A stretch of 64,000 nt of DNA from Nitrosopumilaceae archaeon (lineage in GTDB: Archaea; Thermoproteota; Nitrososphaeria; Nitrososphaerales; Nitrosopumilaceae), in assembly GCA_028279545.1 (NCBI GenBank), contig JANQNN010000011.1, forward strand, positions 116,148-180,147. Direction: 5' to 3'. The notes beneath the pieces were generated by a model that was given only the letters and a program-made list of their open reading frames with translations, had not been told where the DNA came from and did not search any database. The translations under genes were made by a program, and so were the position numbers. Numbering within the stretch: the stretch's first letter is position 1; each line of letters opens with the position of its first letter. Shown here in pieces: positions 26,023 through 35,254 of the stretch.

Positions 26023-27591
26023 TTAGGGAACAATCGAGAAGTAATCTACTATCTCTCTTTTCTTTTTATTCTTAGAATAAGAAATAGAAGAGATAGACTC
26101 ACTAGCCTCACTGCCCCCACCTAATTTGGTAAAGGTAACTATCATTGCATTTTTGCTGTATTTGCCATCGCTTTTGGTGTAGGTGATCTTTTGATACTTT
26201 ATTCCAAGTTTTGCCAAATGAGGTTGGATAATCTCTAATTCACTGGATAGTTTACTTGAGCTCTTTGGGAATCTTTCATATCTATTCCCGATATCAATCC
26301 CTACTCTCATTGCAATTAGTCGCAATTCTTTCAAAATTCCTTCCATCGAGTTCTCATATGTTGGATTTGTCTCCATTAACTTCACTATTGTCTTTACAAG
26401 CGGTTGTACTTCTACTAATTCGATAGACTTTCTCTTAATCTTGTTATGGTACTTGTTTAGAAATGAATATGGTTGAAATCCAATTACTCTAGATATTGCT
26501 TCACCCCAAATCTCAAAGTCTGCCATTCTAGTCTTTGGTCTTATTTCCTTTTTCACTTGATCAATAATATCTACTGCCTTTTGTAGGGTAGTGAATATTT
26601 GTCCTAGTACGGATGGGAGTAATCCCATGAATTTTTCTTCAATCTCTTCCTCAGTAAGTCTGTCATTCTCTTCAAGTGGCAATCTCTCATAAGAAATAAT
26701 TCTGTCTTGCAAATCTGGTTGGTTCAGGTTAGGGGAAATTCCATTAATGATTAACTTTCTTTGAATGGAAAGTAAGATTTCATCCATGTCAGTGTAAAGT
26801 ATTCTTTTTGAATTACTTGATCCCGTTATTGCCTTGCAAAGTGTATCACTGATTTCTTTTGTGATATGGGACAAATTGTCATATACAACCAAATATCGAT
26901 TATACAATTGAATATTCATATTGTCAATCGATTTTGGCATTGAACTGATGTTGTCTTCTTGTTTGACTCCATTTGGATCAATTACTCTCTTGGTTAGTGC
27001 AGAGTCAGTAGACTTCATAGTTCCCGCTGGACCACCAAAATCCATAATTGGAATTGGAAGATGTTCTAGGAACATCGCCACCAAATGGACTTGGTAAATC
27101 TGTGAATCTTCGATTCTTAGAAGATGGGAAAACTTATCCAAAGCCTCAAAATCTCCAAATCTAGGCTCAACTTGTGATTGAGTACTTGCAGATTTACGGA
27201 ATAATGGCATACTCCTGTTATAGGGAATTGTTTCAACTCCCACACTTGAAACTTTGACTATTCTTCCATCTGTCTTACCCAGATCATAATAGATACAATT
27301 TTTGTGGTATGCAATTCTATTGTGTATTACACTCTTCCTTGCTTCTTCCCACTTTGCCTTTGATGCAATTTTATCGAGTATTTCTTTATAGAAAGTTTGA
27401 CTATGAATCATGAGATCCAATTGTCTTAACCAATCTATAGCTCGTTTACTTGATAGATTTATTGTTTCTAATTTTCTGCTACTTTTAACAATAGCATAGA
27501 CTTCATCATTGTTTTCTTGTGAAATTACGAGCTTACAAATTCTTTCCATCGCAATACGATATATCTCTGCTTTTTGTTCTAGTTCACTCAA
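26023..27591 (-). CDS. Phage/plasmid-type ATP-binding protein (primase-helicase-like)
   Basis: 522 residues. Walker A-like GGPAGTMKS is at 186-194 and a Walker B-like VVYDNLSHI near 236-244, followed by SDTLCKAITG. The D-N-x-S...S-D-x-L-C-x-x-x-T-G spacing is typical of ATPases on integrated phages and plasmids that are thought to drive replication. The last 150 residues look winged-helix-like. The TTG start at 27591 overlaps the stop of the RHH gene as TTGA. It is the main evidence, together with the integrase, that 25.7-30.3 kb is a mobile element. Confidence 0.65.
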   Translation of the reverse strand: MSELEQKAEIYRIAMERICKLVISQENNDEVYAIVKSSRKLETINLSSKRAIDWLRQLDLMIHSQTFYKEILDKIASKAKWEEARKSVIHNRIAYHKNCIYYDLGKTDGRIVKVSSVGVETIPYNRSMPLFRKSASTQSQVEPRFGDFEALDKFSHLLRIEDSQIYQVHLVAMFLEHLPIPIMDFGGPAGTMKSTDSALTKRVIDPNGVKQEDNISSMPKSIDNMNIQLYNRYLVVYDNLSHITKEISDTLCKAITGSSNSKRILYTDMDEILLSIQRKLIINGISPNLNQPDLQDRIISYERLPLEENDRLTEEEIEEKFMGLLPSVLGQIFTTLQKAVDIIDQVKKEIRPKTRMADFEIWGEAISRVIGFQPYSFLNKYHNKIKRKSIELVEVQPLVKTIVKLMETNPTYENSMEGILKELRLIAMRVGIDIGNRYERFPKSSSKLSSELEIIQPHLAKLGIKYQKITYTKSDGKYSKNAMIVTFTKLGGGSEASESISSISYSKNKKKREIVDYFSIVP

Positions 27592-27731
27592 TTTGTTTTA
27601 TTTTCTAGTTTTGTGAGCCCATCGGCTAGTATTCGTGCAACAAACCTACTTCTAGGTACGTCTCCTTTCAGTTTGTCAATCTTTAACCAAAGTTCTTGGT
27701 CAAAAGAAATTGTTTTTGGTATGCTGTTCAT
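27588..27731 (-). CDS. Ribbon-helix-helix (CopG/Arc-type) DNA-binding protein
   Basis: 47 residues. The start SIPKTISFDQELWLKIDKLK and then RSRFVARILADGL are the beta strand plus two helices of an RHH fold, which dimerises and inserts its ribbon into the major groove. It directly precedes the phage-type ATPase with a TTGA overlap, as copy-control or transcription regulators do in plasmids. The ATG at 27731 follows a short AT-rich leader. Confidence 0.7.
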   Translation of the reverse strand: MNSIPKTISFDQELWLKIDKLKGDVPRSRFVARILADGLTKLENKTN

Positions 27732-27795
27732 AATATTTCATTTGTTAACTATGCTTAGTAATTCTACTTATTTAATGAAGAGCTAACATGTGTAC

Positions 27796-27972
27796 CTAAA
27801 CTCTCCATTTACCTCTCCTTTTGGTTCTGTATTTTCTATTACAACAAGAACAAAAGATATTGGTTGTAGTAATGTACTGTCTACATACACTACAATACTT
27901 TTGCCCTTTGGAGAATCCTAACACTGGTTCAGCTTTAAATCTACAACAAGTTCCTTTACAAGAACAACTCAT
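27796..27972 (-). CDS. Small zinc-finger protein, paralogue of the 49010 gene
   Basis: 58 residues. It has SCSCKGTCCRFKAE, YCSVCRQYI and FCSCCNRKYRTKRR. The order C-K-G-x-C, a C-x-x-C and a C-x-C-C followed by a basic tail is also found in the protein at 49010-49219, so the two belong to one family. The basic C-terminus suggests nucleic-acid binding. The ATGA overlap with the upstream zinc-finger gene indicates an operon. Confidence 0.6.
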   Translation of the reverse strand: MSCSCKGTCCRFKAEPVLGFSKGQKYCSVCRQYITTTNIFCSCCNRKYRTKRRGKWRV

Positions 27973-28169
27973 AGAAATTTCTCCTTTGAATAAATCTCCT
28001 CTTTCAAATTATTTTCTCTGGTTTTCCTCCTGCAAATTTGACATGGATCAAAATCAATTGTCATCTGGTCTAATCGTTGAGAGTTGCATTCAAAACAGTG
28101 CGAAAAAAGACTCTCTGGGTGTTTTTCTAATTTTTTGCCACAAAAGTGGCATTTTTTAGATATATTCAT
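27969..28169 (-). CDS. Hypothetical triple CxxC zinc-finger protein
   Basis: 66 residues with three knuckles (CHFCGKK, CFECNSQ, CQICRRK) and a basic, helical tail. At most one or two zinc ions fit. It lies upstream of, and overlaps, the other zinc-finger gene. Probably an element-encoded nucleic-acid-binding protein. Confidence 0.6.
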   Translation of the reverse strand: MNISKKCHFCGKKLEKHPESLFSHCFECNSQRLDQMTIDFDPCQICRRKTRENNLKEEIYSKEKFL

Positions 28170-28224
28170 CTGATATCGGTAAGAAAAGGTAAGAATTTTT
28201 ATATAAAGAAATTATACCTAAATT

Positions 28225-29148
28225 GTGCCAAATAGGGACAGGTTATACCTAATTAACAATAGTAAAATTCTAAATATTTTGCTAAATTATAGTGGCAAAA
28301 TACGCTATAGGAGACGATTAGTGGGTTATGGGAGAAACGAACTTTCCTTTGATGACAAATCTACTCTTCCAGAAGATGTACAAATATCAAGGAAAATTTT
28401 TCTTGGAAGAAGAGAATCTCTTCTAACCTCTAAACTAATCAGTATTTTACCCAGCTCAGATGGCAGAGAAAATGTCTATACCATAACTCCTTTGGGCATT
28501 CTTTATCTGATAAATAATAATGAAATACCTCTAGCAAAATTTGATTACCAAAAAATTCTAGAAGTTGTTGACTATCATGCTTGGATACGACCTTTGCAGA
28601 AAAAACAAACAGATCCAATATTATTTAAGAAAATGATTTCAACTATTGATGATGATATTGTTTCAGAGTGTATTCATGAAGCAATAAAGAACATTAGAAT
28701 AGAAAACCGCAAAGATGGATTGTTTATGTATTGTATTGAGGGATTTCCGTTCTCTGAACCAATTATTACTAAAATGTATTCAATAATAAATTCTAAAGCA
28801 TACATAGTAAAAAATTTTAAAGATCCATTTAATGTACAAGATTCTGATCCAATTGATGACAAAAGATTTTATCGAGACATTGGAACTTTAATTTACCATT
28901 ATATTCATCTGGAGCTTTACAGAAAACTCTCACTTGAAGAAATACCAGAATTTTACAAAAATAAAATTTTTCAAAGTGTTGAAAGAAATCTGATTATATG
29001 GTCTTCTCGTATCAATGAATCTGAAAAGAATCTAGATAAAGAATTTCTTGAATTACCTCACAAATCCTTTAAAGAAATTGTTAAATTACTTCCAGCATTG
29101 AATAAAATAAAAAAAGAAATAAAGAAAAGAAAGTTACTCGAAAGTTAG
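28225..29148 (+). CDS. Hypothetical protein with winged-helix-like N-terminus
   Basis: 307 residues, not recognised. The GTG at 28225 gives VPNRDRLYLINNSKILNILL. The first 95 residues (ending NVYTITPLGILYLINNNEIP) fit a winged helix that ends in a beta wing. The rest is charged and helical. It is the only gene of the element on the plus strand and overlaps the integrase tail to tail by 15 nt. A regulator or an accessory cargo protein are both possible. Confidence 0.5.
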   Translation: MPNRDRLYLINNSKILNILLNYSGKIRYRRRLVGYGRNELSFDDKSTLPEDVQISRKIFLGRRESLLTSKLISILPSSDGRENVYTITPLGILYLINNNEIPLAKFDYQKILEVVDYHAWIRPLQKKQTDPILFKKMISTIDDDIVSECIHEAIKNIRIENRKDGLFMYCIEGFPFSEPIITKMYSIINSKAYIVKNFKDPFNVQDSDPIDDKRFYRDIGTLIYHYIHLELYRKLSLEEIPEFYKNKIFQSVERNLIIWSSRINESEKNLDKEFLELPHKSFKEIVKLLPALNKIKKEIKKRKLLES

Positions 29149-30333
29149 AATTAACTCATCGAATGTACTTCTTAACCAATCAGGAACTTGCCCTTCTTTT
29201 TTGGCTTTTTCCATAATTGTTTTGTACCATTTCTTTTTTTCCTCAAAGTGTTTATGTTTCTCCTCATCTAGAGCAGAAACTTTCTTTTGTATTTGTTGTT
29301 CCTTTATCTGGACTCTTGCCATATCATCTATTGTAAGACTTGGAATTGCATACTTGAACTGGTTAAACAACTCTTCAAGTGTTGGCAGATTGTATGAATC
29401 ATCTAATTCTACAGTAAAATTATCCTCGTCTTGATATACCTTATGTCCTGCAAGTTTTTCAGCAGTTGAATTTTTGACCTCTGTAGTGTTTTTCAGAATG
29501 GTAACGAATCGTTTCCTAAATGCATGATCCATCATAGTCTCATATCTTCCATTTCTCTTTTCTTGACCAAGTCTGACTCCTGAATTTTCCACAAGTCTGA
29601 CCATCACACAAGTCAATCCCCTTAGCCCAGCAGATTTTACCATCCTTGAGGATTCATTATCTCTAGTAGAGTATGCTTTTCGGAACAATGGGCTATTGTC
29701 AGTAATTTCCTCACCATCAGTTTTTCTTTGGTTTAGGTATAGATTCAATGCCTCAGATGCTTCTGGTGTGATAATTGTCCAATATTCATCAACAGTTCCC
29801 TCATAGAGAATAACTCCTTTGCATTTTAGTGGTAAATCCACCATATTCTTTACTTTCAAATCAGGAATTGCTCCAATTCTTACACCAGATGATGCCAAAA
29901 ACAATACCAAAGCTCTGCTACGAAGATCTTTTGCTACTGAAAGAATTTTCTGTACCTCTTTAGTGGTGTAGGGCCTTCTTCCAGTCTTCTTTACTTTGGC
30001 AGGAAACAGTCTGATTATCTTTTTCCACCGAAGTTCTATGTCATTTATCTCCAAGAATGCCCTTACTCCATAGAAATAGTTGGGAACTGAGTTGGGACTT
30101 ACTTGCTGTTTTACAGTCATAATCCAGTCTTCTAGTAATTCTTGGAGATTCTCTTTTCTTGTCAACTCATCATACGAAGATGCTCCCACAAATTTCATGA
30201 ATCTATTTAGCTTATCCAAATAAGTCTTGAAGGTGTACTTGCTTTTCACAGAGTTTTCAAACAACAAAAGTACTCTTTCCATTTTGGGAAAACTAGGCAC
30301 TTTGGTGTATTTTAGTGGCGGTTCTTTTCGCAA
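29134..30333 (-). CDS. Tyrosine recombinase (element integrase)
   Basis: 399 residues. There is a SAM-like N-terminal core-binding domain (LNRFMKFVGASSYDELTRKE). The catalytic set reads R in SSGVRIGAIPDLK, an H-x-x-R pair in DHAFRKRF, H in AGHKVYQDE, and the nucleophile Y in LDDSYNLP. A long Lys/Glu coiled coil (about 335-390) ends the protein. This is the common archaeal integrase shape. It sits at the right edge of the element, so the attachment site should be within a few hundred bases. No tRNA gene is seen there. Confidence 0.82.
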   Translation of the reverse strand: MRKEPPLKYTKVPSFPKMERVLLLFENSVKSKYTFKTYLDKLNRFMKFVGASSYDELTRKENLQELLEDWIMTVKQQVSPNSVPNYFYGVRAFLEINDIELRWKKIIRLFPAKVKKTGRRPYTTKEVQKILSVAKDLRSRALVLFLASSGVRIGAIPDLKVKNMVDLPLKCKGVILYEGTVDEYWTIITPEASEALNLYLNQRKTDGEEITDNSPLFRKAYSTRDNESSRMVKSAGLRGLTCVMVRLVENSGVRLGQEKRNGRYETMMDHAFRKRFVTILKNTTEVKNSTAEKLAGHKVYQDEDNFTVELDDSYNLPTLEELFNQFKYAIPSLTIDDMARVQIKEQQIQKKVSALDEEKHKHFEEKKKWYKTIMEKAKKEGQVPDWLRSTFDELILTFE

Positions 30334-30441
30334 ATCGCAGGCATCAAAATCTACTTCTTTTTTTGAAATTTGAGCCTAAAACTGGTAAATTTGGCATTTT
30401 TCCTCTTGGGTTTTTAAAATAGTATTTTTTAAAAAATTGAA

Positions 30442-30561
30442 TTATGCAATGGTGTATAATGACTCCTATGGCACAGACGAATGCGTTTTTAGGGATTGTC
30501 TATGGTCTGGTAAACGATAAACAATTGATTGACTCTAATTCTGTATCACACCATTGCATAA
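30442..30561. repeat. 120-nt segment closed by perfect 14-bp inverted repeats
   Basis: TTATGCAATGGTGT at 30442-30455 is the exact reverse complement of ACACCATTGCATAA at 30548-30561. The 92-nt interior has no long stem that I can see. It lies about 110 nt upstream of the integrase start. It may be a structured RNA, a recombination site or a miniature element. The rest of the 30334-30675 gap shows nothing else. Confidence 0.6.
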
Positions 30562-30675
30562 GGTAAGTAAATTAATACCACATTTAACCAACACTGAGAA
30601 ATCATTCATACAAATTATCAGTAAACTTATCAAAATTTTTTTAAACCAAACAAAAAATTAGATTTCAAAAATTCT

Positions 30676-30882
30676 TTAAAAGCGTATCAAGCTCTTTAGG
30701 ATTTTATCTATTACTAGAATTTCTTCTTGTTTTTCTTTAATAGTGCTTTCGTTCCAACTTTTCATAAATTCCGATTTTTCATCTAATTTTTTTAAATTGA
30801 TAACTTGTTTTTCTAAATAATTTTTGTAATCTTGTAACTTGTCCAAGGCTTTATTGTGCTTATCTTGAAAAGATCTATCCAT
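30676..30882 (-). CDS. Hypothetical small coiled-coil protein
   Basis: 68 residues, almost entirely charged heptads (KHNKALDKLQDYKNYLEKQV). It is soluble and likely dimeric. No family recognised. It is the first of two small genes upstream of and divergent from rtcB. Confidence 0.5.
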   Translation of the reverse strand: MDRSFQDKHNKALDKLQDYKNYLEKQVINLKKLDEKSEFMKSWNESTIKEKQEEILVIDKILKSLIRF

Positions 30883-30928
30883 CTTGAATTTTTTTAATTA
30901 AATGAACTTTAAATTTTCCTGTAAATGA

Positions 30929-31114
30929 TTATCGTGGTTGACCTTCATGTTGGCCTTTTTCACAAAACTCACAAACCTCATCAATTATTGACTTGACTTT
31001 TTCATTATTTTGTTCAAATTCTGCTTCAACTATGGCATTTTCTTCCTCATATCTATGACCAAATTCTTTAATTTTATTAGGACAATTACACTTTTCACAC
31101 TGACATTTTTTCAT
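30929..31114 (-). CDS. Hypothetical metal-binding mini-protein
   Basis: 61 residues. The N-terminus has CQCEKCNCP and the C-terminus CEFCEKGQHEG, with an acidic helix between. Cys pairs at both ends can close one zinc site. It resembles the smaller Cys-rich protein at 25409-25519 in motif style. It is divergent from rtcB with 87 nt between starts. Confidence 0.5.
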   Translation of the reverse strand: MKKCQCEKCNCPNKIKEFGHRYEEENAIVEAEFEQNNEKVKSIIDEVCEFCEKGQHEGQPR

Positions 31115-31201
31115 AATTCCTAAAAATAGGCGAAACTAAAGAATTTTACCATAAATCTAGTTAGGATTTAAATTATCTGAAAAAATATTTTATCATTATC
31201 A

Positions 31202-32650
31202 ATGTCCTCTAACATTCCAAATAAAATAGCTGAAAACCAGTACGAAATAGAAGCTGATTCTAATTTGGGCATGAAAGTTCCAGTTAGGATTTATGCAAAC
31301 GAAATTCTGCTTGAAAAAATGTTAACAGATAGGACAATTATGCAAGCAAAAAATGTAGCCTCAATTCCTGGAATTGTAGGACAAAGTGTAGTTTTACCTG
31401 ATGGTCATGAAGGTTATGGATTTCCTGTAGGTGGTGTGGCAGCAATGGATGCAGAAGAAGGAATGATTAGTCCTGGAGGTGTAGGTTATGACATTAATTG
31501 TGGCGTAAGATTACTTCGCTCAAATTTAACTGAAGGTGATGTGCGCCCAAAACTCAGAGAACTTGTTTCTGACCTCTTTAGTTCTATACCATCAGGAGTT
31601 GGTTCAAAGGGTTCTGTTAAACTTAGTCATTCACAGTTAGACGAGGTTCTTGTGCGCGGAGTAAACTGGGCAATCGAAAATGGGTATGGTTCATCCCATG
31701 ATTCAGAGGTATGTGAGGAAAATGGTCAAATTGATAATGCAGACCCAAACAAAATTTCTGAAAAAGCAAGAAAAAGAGGCGCACCACAACTTGGAAGTTT
31801 AGGTTCTGGGAATCATTTTCTTGAAGTACAAAAAGTAGCTGAAATTCATAATGAAGAAGCTGCCCAAAAAATGGGAATTAAAGAAGGAACAGTTACTGTT
31901 TTGGTTCATTGTGGTTCTAGAGGATTTGGACATCAAGTTTGTAGTGATTATCTTCGAATTTCAGAACAAGCCCTAGAAAAATATGGCATTCATCTTAATG
32001 ATAGAGAACTTGCATGTGTTCCAAATACCTCAGAAGAAGGTGAGTCTTACAGAAAGGCGATGTTTTCTGCCCTAAACTATGCCTGGAGTAATAGACAAAT
32101 GCTGACTCATTGGACGAGGAAATCATTTGAAAGAGTTTTCAATCAAACAGAGGCTGATCTTGATATGAAACTAGTTTATGATGTTGCTCACAACATTGCC
32201 AAAGTTGAAAGACATAAAGTAAATGGTGAGGATAGAAAACTTGTCGTACACCGAAAGGGGGCAACTCGAGCCTTTCCAGCAGAGAGAGAAGAAGTTCCAT
32301 TGAAGTATAGGCATCTTGGCCAACCGGTATTAGTTCCAGGTTCTATGGGAACTGCAAGCTGGATTCTTTTAGGTCAACCAAACTCTATGAATCTTAGCTT
32401 TGGTTCTACTGCACATGGTGCAGGAAGAACAATGTCCCGATCAAAAGCAAGGAAAAATTTTACTGAAGGAAATGTCAAAAAATCATTAAATGAAAAAGGA
32501 ATTTTCATAAAAGCATTGACCCGAGATGGCGTAGTGGAAGAAACCCCTCAAGCATACAAAGATGTTGATGCAGTAGTCAACGTATCTCATAATTTAGGAA
32601 TCGCTACAAAAGTTGCCAAACTAGTCCCTATTGGAGTGATTAAGGGATGA
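31202..32650 (+). CDS. rtcB: tRNA-splicing ligase RtcB
   Basis: 482 residues, full length. RtcB joins 2',3'-cyclic phosphate and 5'-OH RNA ends using GTP and Mn2+, in archaea to seal tRNA exons after intron removal. The family signatures are clear: LPDGHEGYGFPVGGVAAMD, GGVGYDINCGVRLL (with the metal-binding D and C), GSGNHFLEVQ, HCGSRGFGHQV, HNIAKVE and the guanylylated-His region in HGAGRTMSR. It is coupled to the next gene by ATGA. Start at ATG 31202. Confidence 0.96.
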   Translation: MSSNIPNKIAENQYEIEADSNLGMKVPVRIYANEILLEKMLTDRTIMQAKNVASIPGIVGQSVVLPDGHEGYGFPVGGVAAMDAEEGMISPGGVGYDINCGVRLLRSNLTEGDVRPKLRELVSDLFSSIPSGVGSKGSVKLSHSQLDEVLVRGVNWAIENGYGSSHDSEVCEENGQIDNADPNKISEKARKRGAPQLGSLGSGNHFLEVQKVAEIHNEEAAQKMGIKEGTVTVLVHCGSRGFGHQVCSDYLRISEQALEKYGIHLNDRELACVPNTSEEGESYRKAMFSALNYAWSNRQMLTHWTRKSFERVFNQTEADLDMKLVYDVAHNIAKVERHKVNGEDRKLVVHRKGATRAFPAEREEVPLKYRHLGQPVLVPGSMGTASWILLGQPNSMNLSFGSTAHGAGRTMSRSKARKNFTEGNVKKSLNEKGIFIKALTRDGVVEETPQAYKDVDAVVNVSHNLGIATKVAKLVPIGVIKG

Positions 32651-33054
32651 ATAATGAAGATTCTGAACTAGAAAAACTCAAGGCCAAACGACTTGCAGAA
32701 ATGCAGCGAAACATCTCCTCACAAACAAAAACTCCATCAGAAGAACAAGAAAAAAAAGAAACACAAAATCCACGTGACCTTGTAGTAAAATTTCTAGGAT
32801 TTCGAGGAGAAGAAGTTCTAGAAAATGCAGAAATTCAATTTCCCGTTGAAACTGAAAGTATCATTAAACAAATTGCAAAATTAATTCAATCCAGAGAATT
32901 AACAGAAAAAATGGATGGTGGACAATTATTATTATTATTTAGAACAGTTGGACTTAACATAAGGATGAATACCAAAATTAATGTAGAGCAAGATGGAAAA
33001 TTTGTATCATTATCTGAAAAAATAAGCAGTTCTAAAAAAAGTGATTTAAAATGA
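32647..33054 (+). CDS. Conserved hypothetical protein with PDCD5-like N-terminus
   Basis: 135 residues. The start DSELEKLKAKRLAEMQRN resembles the first helix of PDCD5/TFAR19 DNA-binding proteins. The rest (VKFLGFRGEEVLENAEIQFP, GGQLLLLFRTVGLNIRM) is not the PDCD5 core and is unrecognised. It overlaps both rtcB and the next gene by ATGA. The three-gene unit suggests a role in RNA end joining or nucleic-acid binding, but that is context only. Confidence 0.6.
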   Translation: MNNEDSELEKLKAKRLAEMQRNISSQTKTPSEEQEKKETQNPRDLVVKFLGFRGEEVLENAEIQFPVETESIIKQIAKLIQSRELTEKMDGGQLLLLFRTVGLNIRMNTKINVEQDGKFVSLSEKISSSKKSDLK

Positions 33055-33365
33055 GTACTATTTTAGAAATCAGTACAAAAAATTTTACCGACGACAAACT
33101 TGCAATTAAAATGGCACTATCCCATATGGAAACTCTTGTGGGGTGTATCAATAGCTGTTCTTTTAGTGAACCTTCAACCAAATTCGGATGGACATTTTTT
33201 AAAATAGCAATGAACGATGATTTACGAGAAGGCATAGAAAAAAAATTTGCAGATATGTTGAAAAAATATAGTTGGAGTAATCCTTCAGAAAAATTTACAA
33301 AGTTTATGACAGACTATTTTAATTCAAAGGGTTGTGAAATTAAGATAAAATTATTAGATTCCTAA
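33051..33365 (+). CDS. Conserved hypothetical protein in the rtcB operon
   Basis: 104 residues, not recognised. It has two Cys (GCINSC) early and an aromatic-rich middle ([12 protein letters not shown]). ATGA-coupled to the previous gene; tail-to-tail overlap of 4 nt with rps11. Composition matches the core genome. Confidence 0.5.
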   Translation: MSTILEISTKNFTDDKLAIKMALSHMETLVGCINSCSFSEPSTKFGWTFFKIAMNDDLREGIEKKFADMLKKYSWSNPSEKFTKFMTDYFNSKGCEIKIKLLDS

Positions 33366-33862
33366 ACTCTTCTCCCTCTTTTACCACCTTTTTTACGGGT
33401 AGTATCATGAGGAATTGGTGTTACATCATCAATTCGTCCAATTTTAAATCCACCTCTTGCCAAAGCCCGAATTGCAGCTTGTGCTCCTGGACCGGGAACT
33501 CTTGAACCAACCCCTCCTACGGCTCGAACTCTGATATGAAATCCCGCAAATCCTTTTGCTTTTGCTGATTCGATAACAGTATTTGCCGCTTTCATTGCAG
33601 CAAAGGGAGATGATTCATATCTATCAGCATTTACGTGAACGCCACCAGAGCTAAGGGCGACTGTTTCAGCCCCTGTTAAATCAGTCATATGAATAATTGT
33701 GTTATTGTAACTACTGTAAATATGAGCAATACCCCATTTTGCAGGACCTTCTTTTTTTGTTTCAGGTTCTGATTTGGTGGCAACCTCTTTTGATTCCTCA
33801 ACCTCAGTTTTTTCTTCAACTGGTGCTTCTGCCTCCTCGATCTTGGCTTCAGTTTCTGACAA
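33362..33862 (-). CDS. rps11: 30S ribosomal protein uS11
   Basis: Small-subunit protein of the platform that contacts 16S rRNA near helix 45. The conserved core runs from [20 protein letters not shown] to the end KGGKRGRRV. It includes [20 protein letters not shown] and [21 protein letters not shown] 40-residue acidic N-terminal extension (Glu/Lys/Ala) is longer than in most archaea. It stands alone here without rps13, rps4 or rpoD, an unusual but not unheard-of layout in this phylum. Confidence 0.96.
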   Translation of the reverse strand: MSETEAKIEEAEAPVEEKTEVEESKEVATKSEPETKKEGPAKWGIAHIYSSYNNTIIHMTDLTGAETVALSSGGVHVNADRYESSPFAAMKAANTVIESAKAKGFAGFHIRVRAVGGVGSRVPGPGAQAAIRALARGGFKIGRIDDVTPIPHDTTRKKGGKRGRRV

Positions 33863-33974
33863 TGTCTGCTTAGGCCAAAAAGGGTTTAAAAAACATTGAT
33901 TTTTTTGCCCAAAATCAAATTCATAAATTGAAAACCTATCAAAAATTCATATACAATTAGAGACTTTTTTGTAC

Positions 33975-34298
33975 GTGAAATCAATTCTTGGAATCTCAGT
34001 TTTAATAGCAATAACATCGGCAATTTTGGGATCATTACTAATTCTTTTTTTAGCCCCATCAGACAACACGATACAACAATTAGATTTAGAAGAAAAATGT
34101 GAAAAAATTGCTACAGAAGGATTCCAAATTCAAATAAAGTATTCCGAAATAAATTTTGATACTATGCCAAAAAAGGATGCAGATAGACTTCGATATTTGG
34201 ATAATCTATGGATAAACGATTGTGTATCTAAATTACCAGGAGAAAAAATTTTTGAAATTGCCAAAAAAGCTGAACAAGATTACTATTCTGGAGAATAA
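33975..34298 (+). CDS. Hypothetical exported or anchored protein
   Basis: About 107 residues from GTG 33975; TTG at 33969 is an alternative. A hydrophobic N-terminus (SILGISVLIAITSAILGSLL) forms a single anchor or uncleaved signal. The remaining 80 residues are charged and helical with two cysteines (CEKIATEG and NDCVSKLPG) that could form a disulfide outside the cell. Not recognised. Confidence 0.5.
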   Translation: MKSILGISVLIAITSAILGSLLILFLAPSDNTIQQLDLEEKCEKIATEGFQIQIKYSEINFDTMPKKDADRLRYLDNLWINDCVSKLPGEKIFEIAKKAEQDYYSGE

Positions 34299-34300
34299 AC

Positions 34301-35254
34301 CTATTTCTTAAAATGATGCCAACCTAAATCTGGTAGTTGTACAAATTTTTTATTGTTTTCCATAAAAACACCCTTACCCTTTTCAACGTATCCGATTTCA
34401 ATAATGGGTGTTTTGGTAATTTTGGCACTTCTAATTATTTGTGATTTATTTTTTTTTGAAACTGTAAAAACAATTTCATATTCTTCTCCACCATGAAAAA
34501 CCAATTTCTCGTAGTTTGTTTTGTGTAATTTGGAAAATTCTTTAATATCATTTTTAATGGGAATATTATTTATTATAAATTTGCAGTTACTTTGTTTTGC
34601 CATTTCATTTAGAGTTGTTGAAAGGCCATCACTAGAATCCATTGATGATGAAAAATAATTTTTATTTTTTATACCAAAATTTAACCTGGATTTGGGTTTA
34701 GTTACCGACATTACAGCTCTCCTTGAAAATTTATTGTCTATTTTCATATTTTTTAACAAAATCTCTAGTCCTACAGAGGTATATCCAAAAGGACCAGAAA
34801 CAAAAATTAAATCTCCTTTTTTTGCCCCCTTTCTATTTACTATTTTTTCTGCGATACCAAAAAAACAAGTGTGAAATACAATTTCTTTTCCTTGATTGGT
34901 ATCTCCGCCCAAAATTTTTATCTGAAATTCTTTTGAAGCAATTTTGAAACCATTAGCAATTTCTAATATTTTATTTTTGGAAATTCCCCTAGGCAAATTT
35001 AAGGAAATAATTCCAAATTTTGGTTTTACACCTTTTGCAGCAAAATCACTTATACAAGCAACTACACTTTTTCTAGCAGCATCTCTTAAACTCATTTGAG
35101 TAGGAATATCTGTGCTTTGAACAAGTGTGTCTATGTTTATTACAATTTTTTTAGTACCTATTTTTACAAATTCAACATCTTCAGAAGTAAATTTATCATT
35201 TCCAAATTTTTTTTGAAATAATTTTATGATTTCAAATTCATCTAACTTCTTCAT
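34301..35254 (-). CDS. thiL: Thiamine-monophosphate kinase
   Basis: 317 residues, AIR-synthetase-like fold; phosphorylates TMP to thiamine diphosphate. Motifs: INIDTLVQSTDIPTQM (metal-binding Asp residues), SLRDAARKSVVACISDFAAK, GGDTNQG, and later SSMDSSDGLSTTLNEM. The start overlaps the phosphomutase stop by 17 nt, so the two genes are co-expressed. Length is normal. Confidence 0.88.
   Translation of the reverse strand: MKKLDEFEIIKLFQKKFGNDKFTSEDVEFVKIGTKKIVINIDTLVQSTDIPTQMSLRDAARKSVVACISDFAAKGVKPKFGIISLNLPRGISKNKILEIANGFKIASKEFQIKILGGDTNQGKEIVFHTCFFGIAEKIVNRKGAKKGDLIFVSGPFGYTSVGLEILLKNMKIDNKFSRRAVMSVTKPKSRLNFGIKNKNYFSSSMDSSDGLSTTLNEMAKQSNCKFIINNIPIKNDIKEFSKLHKTNYEKLVFHGGEEYEIVFTVSKKNKSQIIRSAKITKTPIIEIGYVEKGKGVFMENNKKFVQLPDLGWHHFKK

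Noticed and set aside
26004..26027. Four GTTAG words as replication iterons
   Set aside because: Too short and too few, partly overlapping; noted in the neighbouring gene entry only.
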